Assembly (NCBI RefSeq): GCF_018228765.1
Contig: NZ_CP073695.1
Coordinates: forward strand, 1,736,001-1,800,000
Origin: Halorubrum ruber
Lineage (GTDB): Archaea > Halobacteriota > Halobacteria > Halobacteriales > Haloferacaceae
DNA length: 64,000 nt
Reading direction: 5' to 3'
Shown: piece after piece, positions 1 through 8,432 of the stretch
Position numbering within the stretch: position 1 is the stretch's first letter
Layout: each line of letters opens with the position of its first letter
Program-made: the position numbers and the translations under genes
The notes under the pieces: generated by a model
Databases searched by the model: none
Seen by the model: the letters and a program-made list of their open reading frames with translations, nothing else
Told to the model about the DNA's origin: nothing

Positions 1-236
1 CGCCGCTGATCCCGGTCTTCGTCGTCCCGCTGTCGTACGTCGCGGGCGCGACGCCGCTCCCCGGCGGCCTCGGCGGCATCGAGGCCGCGCTCGTCGGCCT
101 GCTCGTCCCCACGACCGGGGTCGCCGCGTCCGCGATCACCGCCGCAGTCTTAGTCTTCCGCGGCGCGGTCTACTGGCTCCCGATGGTGATCGGCGGCGCG
201 TCGGCCTCCGCGCTGGGCGTGAAGGCGTTCGAGTAG
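1..236 (+). CDS. Flippase-like (UPF0104/LPG synthase TM family) membrane protein, C-terminal fragment
   Basis: Only the last 77 residues are in the window, in the frame that starts at base 3 and stops with TAG at 234-236. They form two hydrophobic stretches around the motif PLPGGLGGIEAALVGLL, a P-x-PGG-x-G-x-x-E signature typical of the last part of flippase-like (lysylphosphatidylglycerol synthase transmembrane region) proteins. Archaeal members are thought to move or modify lipid-linked substrates, but the substrate cannot be read from this fragment. The gene is followed by repeat copy A and faces the next gene tail to tail. Confidence 0.75.
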   Translation, partial: PLIPVFVVPLSYVAGATPLPGGLGGIEAALVGLLVPTTGVAASAITAAVLVFRGAVYWLPMVIGGASASALGVKAFE

Positions 237-390
237 GGCGGCTCCGTCGGAACCCCTCTCATGTAGACACGTTCTCGTTTAAATTGGCTGGCCGTTCGAC
301 GATGGTTCTCGATCGAGTGCGGGAGTGAGTATCGCAGATCGGCGGCCGCGATGTAGTATATAAACAGCCGTGAGCGACGGCGACGAATGC

Positions 391-398
391 TTATAAAA
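391..398 (+). promoter_or_regulatory. TATA-like box of element copy A
   Basis: TTATAAAA followed within 10 bases by TGCGGTGGCGCG. The same box-plus-string occurs at 30577 (D), 10479 (B, TTATAAAC) and, on the minus strand, near 12354-12361 (C, TTTAAAAT) and 60151-60158 (E, CTTATAAA), so its spacing to the GC-rich core is conserved. Confidence 0.5.
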
Positions 399-532
399 GG
401 GGTGCGGTGGCGCGCCTGCGAGCGGCCGGAGCGAAGGCGGAGGCCGCGAGCCAGCCCGCGAGGGACGCCGCGAGCGGAGCGAGCGGCGAGGCTGGGGAGG
501 CGTGAGGTGCGGTCGCTGTGTGGGGCGGGACT

Positions 533-704
533 CAAAGGGGCAGCCGTGAGGGCGTCGTAGGCGACGTAAGCACCGCAGGGAGCGAACGGAGTGAGCGACC
601 GAGGAGCGTGGTTCGAGAGAGCAAAGCTCTCTCGTCATCACGAAAGGCGCTTCGCGCCTTTCGAACGACAGCGAGCGTACGACGCCCTCACGGCTGGGGC
701 TTTG
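533..704 (+). ncRNA. Candidate structured RNA core, copy A long hairpin
   Basis: CAAAG (533-537), GGG, then a 19-base arm (541-559) pairs perfectly with 678-696, followed by GGG and CTTTG (700-704). The GGG strands face each other unpaired. The loop begins with GGCGACGTAAGCACCG, shared by all copies, and in A and D carries two extra perfect hairpins, GAGAGAGC-AAA-GCTCTCTC and CGAAAGGCGC-TT-GCGCCTTTCG-like. With the TATA box at 391 the transcript could start near 415-420. Transcription is inferred, not shown. Confidence 0.45.
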
Positions 705-929
705 GAGACACTCGCCGCGGTGGCGTCAGTCACTTATAAACAGCCGACAGCAACACCGCACTCTGGTTTATAAATGACCTCACTCACGACGTACTACACC
801 CACTCCCGCTATCGCTCACCGCCGCCTCCGTACTGAGCGATTCAAAGCGAAAAATCGGCGACTGCTGAGGATTTAAATAATGTCCGGAGAGCGGGAGCGT
901 CCGAGCGGGGCGAGGAGTCAGCCGTCGAG

Positions 930-1394
930 TCACCGCACCGAGCGCCGACGCAGTCCCGCCCCCAGCGCGAACGCCGCGCTCCCGAGCGTGAGCGCGACCA
1001 GGAGGGCGACGACCGGCCCGATCCGAATTCCGGTCAGCAGTTCGGCGCGCGGACTCAGCGCGACGATCGACGGACGCGGGACCGCGTAGCCGCCGGCGTC
1101 GAGCGTATCGCCGCGAACGACCGCCGCGAGCGGCGGGACCACGTAGATCCAGATCGTCGCGAGGAACGTCGCTCCCCACCCCGCGACGAGGCCGCCGCGG
1201 TGCCGACCGGCGTACCCGGCGCCCGCGAGGCCGACCGCGACGAGGCCGGCCCAGATCGGGTACCGCCCGGCGGTCCGCATCGGCTCCCACGGGAGGGCGA
1301 CGAGGAGCGACGCGGCGACGAACGCGGCCGCGGCCGCGCCGAGCGCACGTTTCGGGGACCGGCCGGTTCCGAGGAGGAGGGCTCGCGAGACCAT
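930..1394 (-). CDS. Small four-helix membrane protein, unknown function
   Basis: A 154-residue protein if started at the ATG at 1392-1394; an in-frame start 24 bases upstream is possible but less likely. Four hydrophobic segments can be seen, rich in Ala, Val, Leu and Gly, with short charged loops (for example GYAGRHRGG) and a basic C-terminus RRRSVR. I recognise no family motif. It lies downstream of the DUF2070 gene on the same strand with a 78-bp gap and may be its last operon member, which suggests a membrane-linked role. No enzymatic residues stand out. Confidence 0.6.
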   Translation of the reverse strand: MVSRALLLGTGRSPKRALGAAAAAFVAASLLVALPWEPMRTAGRYPIWAGLVAVGLAGAGYAGRHRGGLVAGWGATFLATIWIYVVPPLAAVVRGDTLDAGGYAVPRPSIVALSPRAELLTGIRIGPVVALLVALTLGSAAFALGAGLRRRSVR

Positions 1395-1472
1395 GGGGAC
1401 GCGTCGACGGGAGCGCACAAAAACGACGGGGACCGCTCGCTCGGGGGCGACCCCGCCCGCGATGGCCTCCTC

Positions 1473-3248
1473 TTAGAAGAACAGCCACAACACGAGCAGC
1501 ACGTACAGCGTCACCAGCGAGATGAGCGTCAGCCGGATGAGGATGTTGACGCTGAACACCAGCCCGTTGTAGTCGTTCTTCAGGAGCTTCACCGGCTCCG
1601 TCCGCCGGCTCTCGAACCCGACCGTCGCGGGCGCCACGTCGTCGACGGCGCGGTCGACCGCGCGCTCGATGGCGTCGGTGTCGGATTCCCGCATGTTCGC
1701 CAGTTCGTGGATCGACGCGTGGGTGTCCGTCGAGAAGGGGATCACCGCGTCGAACTCCTCGCGGTACGCGTCCGCGGTCGCCCGCACGTCCGGGGTGAGC
1801 CCGTTCGTGTCGACGCCGATCCAGAGCACCTCCTGGTCGCCGACGGACTCGACCATCGCCAGCGCGTCTTGGCCGGTCCGCGTCACAGAGAAGCCGGCGG
1901 CGTAGTCGTCCGCGAGCTCGGTGTCGGCGAGCCGATCGCGGAATTCGTCGAACGCGCGCTTCAGGCGGTCCGCCTCGGCGGAGCCGTACTGGATCTCGAC
2001 GTCCGGCCCCTGCTGGATGTCGTGTCTGTGCTGGTCGATCAGCAGCACCTCGTCGTGGTCGACGTCGCGCATGAACACGCCGGTGTCGTAGTCGTCGATC
2101 CCCTCGCCGTGGAGGACGATCACCTCCTGATCGCCGATCCGACGGCCGTGGAACCGGACGTCCGCGTACCCCTCGCGTTCGCCGTAGGACTCCGTGACGA
2201 GCCGCGACGCGCGCTCGGTCCCGTCCGGCTCCGCGACCGCGTCGAGGATCCGTTCCGCGTCCGCCGGGTTCGAGAGGTCCTCCTTGTGCGTACACGGGAC
2301 GTGGAAAAAGAAGCCGGCGTCGCCGTTCGAGGCCGCGCCGGTCCCGCCGTCGGTCGCAGCGGCCTCGGCATCGCCGTCGGCGGCGGCGGCCGCGGCCCCG
2401 GATGGATCGCGCCCCGAGCCGTCCCCTCGACCCCCGTTCAGCGCGTCGATCAGGTTCCCGCTCAGCTGACCGCCGCCGAACCCGCCGAGCGGGCCGGGAT
2501 GAACCCACGGGGCCGCGACCGTGAGGCGGCTGCCGTTGTCGACGGCGAACGTCTCGACGGACGGGCGGGCCTCGACGCCGAGGTCGAGGGACTCCCGGTC
2601 GTTCCGGAGGAGCCCGGAGGTGAGCTCGAACGCCGAGACATCGGTGTTGCTCTTGATCAGGTAGTCGACGACGAGGAGGACTAAGACGAGGAAGCCGGCC
2701 GCGATGAGCAGCGACGCGAACGCGAACACGTGGCGGTACGTCGAGAAGCCGAGGTCGCTGCCGCCCAGCGCGTAGAACGCCGCGATGAGCAGTCCCGGTT
2801 CGACCAGCGAGACGAGCAGGATCCGGTCTGAGCGGTCGATGCCCGTCGAGACGACGAGCACTAGGATGTTGACCAGGTACAGCGTGATGAAGCTCAGCCA
2901 GATGATGCTCCAGGCGTTCCCGACGTTGTTCGCGCCGGAGAGCACCAGCGCGTACACGAACAGGACGAACTGCGAGGTGAGCGCGAGGAAGTAGCTCCAC
3001 GGCCGCGGGTAGCCGTCGAGGACGCGGGGGAACAGCTCCGCGGCGACGACGAACGGGATCAGGAAGATGAGGACCGCGACGGGCACGATCCGAGACGGGT
3101 CCGGCGAGAAGGGCGTGAACAGCCAGAACCCCGCGACGGTCGCGATTCCGTACACGGCGCTGAGGAGGACGAGCGCGGCAGCCTGTACCCGGAGCCGCGG
3201 AACCGAGAAGATGAACCGCTGGAACGCGTCGACGTTGTCCGCGCCCAT
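1473..3248 (-). CDS. DUF2070 family membrane protein
   Basis: 591 residues. Six hydrophobic helices occupy about 21-44, 54-73, 85-104, 113-134, 142-162 and 173-195; a large soluble part follows, with one helix near the C-terminus (about 565-589). The soluble region starts with a PWVHPGP motif and contains HxD/DxH-like strings (DQHRHD, STDTHAS), which match the archaeal DUF2070 family, a group of predicted membrane proteins of unknown function. A low-complexity Ala/Asp/Gly insert of about 45 residues near 275-320 is typical of haloarchaeal versions. The ATG directly follows the stop codon of the upstream glycosyltransferase (0 bp gap), so the two are probably cotranscribed. Confidence 0.85.
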   Translation of the reverse strand: MGADNVDAFQRFIFSVPRLRVQAAALVLLSAVYGIATVAGFWLFTPFSPDPSRIVPVAVLIFLIPFVVAAELFPRVLDGYPRPWSYFLALTSQFVLFVYALVLSGANNVGNAWSIIWLSFITLYLVNILVLVVSTGIDRSDRILLVSLVEPGLLIAAFYALGGSDLGFSTYRHVFAFASLLIAAGFLVLVLLVVDYLIKSNTDVSAFELTSGLLRNDRESLDLGVEARPSVETFAVDNGSRLTVAAPWVHPGPLGGFGGGQLSGNLIDALNGGRGDGSGRDPSGAAAAAADGDAEAAATDGGTGAASNGDAGFFFHVPCTHKEDLSNPADAERILDAVAEPDGTERASRLVTESYGEREGYADVRFHGRRIGDQEVIVLHGEGIDDYDTGVFMRDVDHDEVLLIDQHRHDIQQGPDVEIQYGSAEADRLKRAFDEFRDRLADTELADDYAAGFSVTRTGQDALAMVESVGDQEVLWIGVDTNGLTPDVRATADAYREEFDAVIPFSTDTHASIHELANMRESDTDAIERAVDRAVDDVAPATVGFESRRTEPVKLLKNDYNGLVFSVNILIRLTLISLVTLYVLLVLWLFF

Positions 3249-4313
3249 CTACGCGGCCACCCCGTATATCGATTCGAGCTCGTCTATCGTCTGTTCCACC
3301 GAGAACTGCTGGACTGCCGCGCGGGTGTCCCTGTCGCCGTCGAGGCAGTCGCGGACCGCGCGCTCCATGTCGTCGAGGTCGCCGAGCGCGAAGCGGGCCC
3401 CGTTCTCGGGACCGATCGTCTCGTCGAACGGCGCGACGTCCGCGGCCGCCACCGGGGTGCCGCAGGCGTTCGCCTCCAGCGTCGAGAGGCCGAGCGTGTC
3501 GCAGGTCGAGGCCGTGACGAAGACGTCGATCGCGGCGTAGAAGTCGGGGAGGTCGTCGCGGGGGAGGAAGTCGTGGAACCGGACGTTCGCGGGCGCGTCC
3601 GCCTCAAGCTCCGCGCGGACGGGCCCCTCGCCGACGAGTTCGAACCGGACCTCGGGCAGCCGCTCGGCGAGCCGGAGCGTCTCGTCGACGTTCTTCTTGT
3701 GGGTCATCCGGCCGCTGTACCCGACTACTGGCGCGTCGGCCGCGGTCGGGCCGCCGTCGGTCGCGAGCGCGGCCACCCGGGCGCCCTCGCGCGGCCGGAA
3801 CCGGTCCATCTCGATCCCGACCGGGAGTCGGTACGGCTCCACGTCGCGGCGGATCCGCGAGGTCGAGGCCGTGACGCAGTCGAACGCGTTCAAAAATCGG
3901 TTCTCGTAGGCCACGTACGCCCGCCCGGCGAGCGCGGCGAGCCGCTCCGACTTGAGCCCCTGAACGAAGTAGTCCTCGACGGGGGTGTGGTGGGTGTACA
4001 CCGAGGTCGCACCGTACCGCTTCGCGTACCGAAGTCCCATCAGGCCGGTCGACGCCGGGCCGTGACAGTGGACCACGTCGAGATCGGGGAGCGTCGACAG
4101 GCGGCGGTAGGTCGGGATCCGGTACTGTCGGTAGAAGGGGTTCGGCAGCGAGGGGACCGGTATCTCGCGTTCGTCGGGCTCGTGGCTGCTCTCCGGATAC
4201 ACGACGTACACGTCGTGGCCCCGGGACTCGAGGCGGTCGCGCCACGCCTGAATGGTGTAGGTGACGCCGTCGATGCCGGGGAAGTAGCTGTCGGTGAAGA
4301 AGCCGATGTTCAT
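3249..4313 (-). CDS. GT4-type glycosyltransferase
   Basis: 354 residues from the ATG at 4311-4313, chosen because MNIGFFTDSYFPGIDGV is the normal N-terminus of GT-B family 4 enzymes; the longer frame upstream is Arg/Pro shadow sequence. The N-terminal half holds VVHCHGPASTG and YTHHTP, and the C-terminal half holds the nucleotide-sugar site (GYSGRMTHKKN, ELVGEGP, and the E-x7-E region TLGLSTLEANACGTPVAA). Members transfer a sugar from an activated donor to lipids or glycans, often for glycolipid or surface glycan synthesis. The acceptor is unknown. It is the first gene of a minus-strand set with the DUF2070 membrane protein. Confidence 0.85.
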   Translation of the reverse strand: MNIGFFTDSYFPGIDGVTYTIQAWRDRLESRGHDVYVVYPESSHEPDEREIPVPSLPNPFYRQYRIPTYRRLSTLPDLDVVHCHGPASTGLMGLRYAKRYGATSVYTHHTPVEDYFVQGLKSERLAALAGRAYVAYENRFLNAFDCVTASTSRIRRDVEPYRLPVGIEMDRFRPREGARVAALATDGGPTAADAPVVGYSGRMTHKKNVDETLRLAERLPEVRFELVGEGPVRAELEADAPANVRFHDFLPRDDLPDFYAAIDVFVTASTCDTLGLSTLEANACGTPVAAADVAPFDETIGPENGARFALGDLDDMERAVRDCLDGDRDTRAAVQQFSVEQTIDELESIYGVAA

Positions 4314-4570
4314 GGTCGCGTCTGGCGGTTTGAGGGCTGCCCGCGGCCGGAGCCGCCGCGGAGGGATCCGTCGGCGGGGACTGCGCCGGTCGGGGCGGGG
4401 CTCGGGTCGACGTCCGCGCCGACGGCTACTGCGAGTACCACGGTCATTCGCGGACTTCACTACCTGACCGCTTCAACATTTTCATTTCTCGAGACCGCGC
4501 TCCGGGGCCGCCAGCGGGCGGCGCGCCCCGACCCCGCCCGCTTAATCCGTCGGCGCCCGAACCGCCGGTC

Positions 4571-6028
4571 ATGATCACGACCGACCGGATGGCGGCCGTC
4601 GACGCCAACGCGGCCGCGCTCGGGGTGCCCCGCAAACAGCTGATGGAGTCGTCCGGCAACGCGGTCGCCCGCGAGGTGCGAGCCGCTGCGGATCCCGGCG
4701 CGACCGTCGCCTTGGTCTGCGGCCGCGGGAACAACGGCGGCGACGCGCTCGTCGCGGCGCGGTTCCTCGACGGGTACGACGTCGCGGTTCACCTGCTCGG
4801 CCGCCGTGAGACGATCCGGACCGACATCGCGCGAGAGAACTGGACGGCGCTCGAAAGCGCCGAAATCCAGAGCGAGACCGTCACGGACTCGCGCGAGTTC
4901 GGTTTAGGCGGGCCCGACGGCGACGATCCGGACGTCGTCGTCGACGCCATGCTCGGCTCCGGAATCGCGGGCGGACTCCGCGAACCGGAGCGGACGGCGG
5001 CCGAGGCGATCAACGCGAGCGACGCGACGGTGATCGCGGTCGACGTCCCCTCGGGGATCGACGCCGACACGGGGGACCCGACTGGCGGCGCGGAGGCTAT
5101 CGCGGTCAACGCCGACCGCGTGGTGACGTTCCACGACGAGAAGCCGGGACTGGCCGCGCTCGACGCCGAGGTGACGGTCGCCGACATCGGGATCCCGGCC
5201 GCCGCGGAGCGGTTCACCGGCCCCGGCGACCTGCTCGGACTCGACCGCGACCCGGACTCGCACAAGGGAGACAACGGCGAGGTGCTGGTGGTCGGCGGGG
5301 GGCCCTACACCGGGGCGCCGACGCTGTCCGCGCTCGCCGCGCTCCGCGCCGGGGCCGACCTCGTCCGCGTGGCGTGCCCGGAGTCCGTCGCGAGCGCGGT
5401 CCAGGGATTCTCGCCGAACCTCATCGTCCGCGGGCTGCCCGGCGACCGCGTCGGGCCCGCCCACGCCGAGCGGGTCGCGTCGCTCGCGGCCGACAACGAC
5501 ATCGTCGTCCTCGGGCCCGGTCTGGGCGACGGCGACGGGACGCGCGAGTTCGTCCGCGAGTTCCTGACGGCCTACGAGGGGCGCGCGGTCGTCGACGCGG
5601 ACGCGCTCCGGGTCGTCCCCGACGTCGACACGGACGCCGACCTGATCTGTACGCCGCATCAGGGCGAGCTCGTCGGGATGGGTGGCGAGACGGCGGGCGA
5701 CCCAGCCGAGCGCGCCGAGCTGGTCCGCGAGTTCGCTGCCGAGGTGGGCCACACGCTGCTCGTGAAGGGCGCGGTTGATGTGATCGCCGACGGCGACGAC
5801 GTGCGGCTGAACCGCACCGGCAACCCCGGGATGACCGTCGGCGGGACGGGGGACGTGTTGGCGGGGACGGTCGGCGCGCTGGCGGCCGTGACAGAGCCGT
5901 TTCACGCGGCCGCGGTCGGCGCCTACGTCGTCGGGCGAGCGGGAGATGCCGCCGCGGAAGCGAACGGCGCCGGCTTAGTGGCGACGGACTTACCCGACCG
6001 GCTGCCGGAGGCGATGCGTAATGAGTGA
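4571..6028 (+). CDS. nnr: Bifunctional NAD(P)H-hydrate epimerase / ADP-dependent dehydratase
   Basis: 485 residues joining two repair enzymes for hydrated NAD(P)H. The N-terminal YjeF_N epimerase domain (about 1-215) has the GRGNNGGDAL motif at 51-60 and VDVPSGIDADTG. The C-terminal ribokinase-like dehydratase (about 225-480) has GDNGEVLVVGGGPYTGAP, PHQGE and NPGMTVGGTGDVLAG with the catalytic Asp in GTGD near 424. Together they return the R and S epimers of NADHX and NADPHX to usable cofactor. The stop codon overlaps the likely moaC start by 8 bases, so both are probably translated from one message. Confidence 0.9.
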   Translation: MITTDRMAAVDANAAALGVPRKQLMESSGNAVAREVRAAADPGATVALVCGRGNNGGDALVAARFLDGYDVAVHLLGRRETIRTDIARENWTALESAEIQSETVTDSREFGLGGPDGDDPDVVVDAMLGSGIAGGLREPERTAAEAINASDATVIAVDVPSGIDADTGDPTGGAEAIAVNADRVVTFHDEKPGLAALDAEVTVADIGIPAAAERFTGPGDLLGLDRDPDSHKGDNGEVLVVGGGPYTGAPTLSALAALRAGADLVRVACPESVASAVQGFSPNLIVRGLPGDRVGPAHAERVASLAADNDIVVLGPGLGDGDGTREFVREFLTAYEGRAVVDADALRVVPDVDTDADLICTPHQGELVGMGGETAGDPAERAELVREFAAEVGHTLLVKGAVDVIADGDDVRLNRTGNPGMTVGGTGDVLAGTVGALAAVTEPFHAAAVGAYVVGRAGDAAAEANGAGLVATDLPDRLPEAMRNE

Positions 6029-6562
6029 GGAGGAAGGCAGCGCCGACAGGGGGCCGACGGAGCGGGCGCGGAGCCCGCCGGCGCGGACGCGCTGACCCAC
6101 ACCGACGACGCGGGCGACGTCCAGATGGTCGACGTCGGCGCGAAGCCTGACAGCAGTCGCCGCGCGGTCGCCCGCGGGGAGATCCGGTTGACCCCGGAGA
6201 CGATCGACGCGGTCGAAGCCGACGCGGTCGAGAAGGGGGACGTGCTCGCGACCGCCCGGATCGGCGCGGTTCAGGCGGTCAAACACACTTGGGAGACGAT
6301 CCCGATGTGCCACCAGATCCCGATCACGAACGTCGACACCGAGTTCGCGGTCGGCGACGACCGGATCGAGCTGACGGTCGCGGTCGAGACCACCGGGAAG
6401 ACGGGCTGTGAGATGGAGGCGCTGGAGGGCGTCACGACCGGCCTCAACACCGTCTGGGACATGGTGAAGGCCGCCGAGAAGGACGCGGACGGCGGATATC
6501 CCGACACGCGAATTTCGGACGTCGAGGTCGTCGAGAAGCGGAAGGAGACGGTCGGAGAGTAG
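6021..6562 (+). CDS. moaC: Cyclic pyranopterin monophosphate synthase MoaC (frameshifted N-terminus)
   Basis: MoaC converts the 3',8-cyclo-GTP product of MoaA into cyclic pyranopterin monophosphate in molybdenum cofactor synthesis. The body from base 6125 carries the family motifs MVDVGAKPDS, KHTWETIPMCHQIPIT and GCEMEALEGVTTGLNTVWDM. The ATG at 6021, overlapping the nnr stop, opens a frame that dies at a TGA near 6096. Adding one G to the GGGGG run at 6049-6053 restores a continuous acidic N-terminus that runs into ALTHTDDAGDVQMVDVG, a normal MoaC start. I therefore read the gene as 6021-6562 with a single-base deletion. An internal start at 6125 is the alternative, but it would cut off the usual lead-in. 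Confidence 0.85.
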
Positions 6563-6598
6563 GTCCGCGGTCGCCCTAACCGACGCGGTCCCTCCCGA

Positions 6599-8377
6599 TC
6601 AGAACAGGCCGGTCACCTCGCCGTCGGCGTCGACGTCGATGTCCTCGGCGGCCGGCTCGGCGGGGAGTCCCGGCATCGTCATCACGTCGGCGGTCTTCGC
6701 GACGACGAAGCCGGCGCCCGCCGAGGGGGTCACTTCGCGGATCGTCAGCGTCCATCCCTCCGGCACCCCGGTCCGCGCGGCGTCGCCGGACAGCGAGTAC
6801 GGGGTCTTCGAGAGGCAGACGGGCAGGTCGCCGTACCCCCACCCCTCGACGCGCTCGACGTCGTCGGCCGCGCCGTCGACGTACTCGACGTCCGCGGCCC
6901 CGTACACCTCTCGGGCGACGGTCTCGATCTTTTCTCGAATCGGCGCGTCGACGTCGTACAGCGGCGAGAACGAGCCCGTCCCGGCGCGCTCGCGGACGAG
7001 TTCGGCTAAGTCAGTCGCGCCCGCGCCGCCGTCGCGGTAAGCGGTCGAGCGCACGACGGGGATCCCGCGGTCCGCGATCGCCTCCTCCAGCGCCGCCAGT
7101 TCCGCCTCCGTGTCGTCGCCGAACACGTTGATCGCGGCGACCGTCGGGACGCCGAACGACTCGGCGATCGAGACGTGTTTCGCGACGTTGTCGACGCCGG
7201 CCCGAACCGCGTCTGGGTCCGGCTCCGCGAGGGCGTCGAAGTCGGTCGGCCACATCTCCAGCCCGTGCCGCTTCGCGCCGCGGACGGTGGCGACCACGAC
7301 CGCGACGTCGGGGACCATCCCCTCTCGCGCGACTATGTTGCCGAACTTCTCCGCGCCGAGGTCGGCGCCGAAGCCCGCCTCGGTGACGAGGTAGTCGGCG
7401 AGCGCGCTCCCGACCCGGTCCGCGACGAGCGTGTTCGTCCCGTGCGCGATGTTCGCGAACGGGCCGCCGTGAACGAACGCGGGGACGCCCTCGACCGTCT
7501 GGACGAGGTTCGGGCGGAACGCGTCGCGCAGCAGCGCGGCCGCGGCGCCGGTCACGCCCAAGTCGTCCGGCGTCACCGGCTCGCCGTCAGCGTCGACGGC
7601 GAGGACGATGCGACCGATCCGCGCTTTCAAATCCTCTAAGTCGGACGCGAGCCCGAGGACGGCCATCAGCTCCGAGGCGGCGGTGATCACGAACTCGTCC
7701 TCGCGGGGGACGCCGCTCGCGGTGCCGCCGAGGCCGACGACCGTCTCGCGGAGCGCGCGGTCGTTAACGTCGAGCGCGCGCGGCCAGTGGACCCGCCGCG
7801 CGTCGACGTCCGCGTCGTTCCCCTGATGGAGGTGGTTGTCGAGCGCGGCCGCGAGGAGGTTGTGCGCCGCCGTCAGCGCGTGGATGTCGCCGGTGAAGTG
7901 GAGGTTGATCGCCTCCATCGGCAACACCTGCGAGTAGCCCCCGCCGGCCGCGCCGCCCTTGATCCCGAAGACGGGGCCGAGCGACGGCTCGCGCACGGCG
8001 ACCGCGGTCCGCTCGCCCAGCGCGGCGAGCCCCTGACCGAGCCCCACGGTCGTGACCGTCTTCCCCTCCCCCTTCGGGGTGGGCGACATGCCGGTCACGA
8101 GGACGGTCGTCCCGTCGGAGCCGGCCGTTTCCCCTCGCTCGGCCGGTCCGCCGGCCGCGCTCGCCCCGTTCGTGGCGTCCGCCGCGCCGCCGACGGCCTC
8201 GCGCACCGCCGCGTGCGTGAGCTTCGCGACGCCCTCGCCGCGGCGCTCGACTTCGGCGGGGGAGAGGCCCAGATCGGCCGCGACGTCCTCGATCGGGCGG
8301 GGATCGGTCGCTTGCGCGACGGTGAGGTCGGACTCCGGTGTCCCGGTCGCGTCGCTCGCGGAATCTGTTGGCGCCAT
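6599..8377 (-). CDS. fhs: Formate-tetrahydrofolate ligase
   Basis: 592 residues. The enzyme makes 10-formyl-THF from formate, THF and ATP. The nucleotide loop PTPKGEGKTV is at about 99-108; EPSLGPVFGIKGGAAGGGYSQV, HFTGDIHAL, HGGPFANIAHG, EAGFGADLGAEKF and the C-terminal LPVCLSKTPYSLS all match the family. An Ala/Gly-rich insert lies at about 62-89. It is downstream of gcvT on the same strand (55-bp gap), and purU, which breaks 10-formyl-THF back to formate, lies 9.5 kb away. Formyl groups for purine synthesis and the glycine cleavage C1 unit therefore meet in this neighbourhood. Confidence 0.93.
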   Translation of the reverse strand: MAPTDSASDATGTPESDLTVAQATDPRPIEDVAADLGLSPAEVERRGEGVAKLTHAAVREAVGGAADATNGASAAGGPAERGETAGSDGTTVLVTGMSPTPKGEGKTVTTVGLGQGLAALGERTAVAVREPSLGPVFGIKGGAAGGGYSQVLPMEAINLHFTGDIHALTAAHNLLAAALDNHLHQGNDADVDARRVHWPRALDVNDRALRETVVGLGGTASGVPREDEFVITAASELMAVLGLASDLEDLKARIGRIVLAVDADGEPVTPDDLGVTGAAAALLRDAFRPNLVQTVEGVPAFVHGGPFANIAHGTNTLVADRVGSALADYLVTEAGFGADLGAEKFGNIVAREGMVPDVAVVVATVRGAKRHGLEMWPTDFDALAEPDPDAVRAGVDNVAKHVSIAESFGVPTVAAINVFGDDTEAELAALEEAIADRGIPVVRSTAYRDGGAGATDLAELVRERAGTGSFSPLYDVDAPIREKIETVAREVYGAADVEYVDGAADDVERVEGWGYGDLPVCLSKTPYSLSGDAARTGVPEGWTLTIREVTPSAGAGFVVAKTADVMTMPGLPAEPAAEDIDVDADGEVTGLF

Positions 8378-8432
8378 ACCGGCGCTTCTCAGGCCGGTCG
8401 TATGAGCGTTGCTCGGTCCTTGGTGACGAGCC

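Larger units (their letters stand above)
306..842 (+). repeat. Five-copy structured element, copy A
   Basis: This fills the 237-929 gap. It matches copy D (30492-31027) over its whole length, nearly base for base from about 430 to 775. Reading 5' to 3': a TTATAAAA box at 391-398; TGCGGTGGCGCG; a GC-rich hairpin zone; a short stem GCCGC (467-471)/GCGGC (483-487); the conserved string GAGGCTGGGGAGGCGTGAGG; GGGACTCAAAGGGGCAG; a long hairpin to CTGGGGCTTTGGAG at 694-707; then two more TATA-like boxes (TTATAAA near 733, TTTATAAA near 768). No reading frame is conserved with the other copies B, C and E. It lies between convergent genes. The outer limits are set by similarity with copy D. Confidence 0.85.

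Noticed and set aside
518..739. A 73-residue open frame present without change in copies A and D
   Set aside because: It is only conserved because the DNA is nearly identical; in copies B, C and E the frame is not kept, and the paired arm changes alter the protein freely.
306..842. Insertion sequence or MITE with a known transposase
   Set aside because: No transposase or TnpB gene is in the window and no clear terminal inverted repeat or target duplication could be seen around the copies. A MITE origin cannot be excluded but does not explain the covarying inner stems.
784..3000. Long minus-strand frame overlapping DUF2070 in another frame
   Set aside because: Arg/Pro/Gly-rich shadow of a high-GC gene; DUF2070 has the acidic profile and recognised motifs. 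Many similar shadows elsewhere were left out for the same reason.
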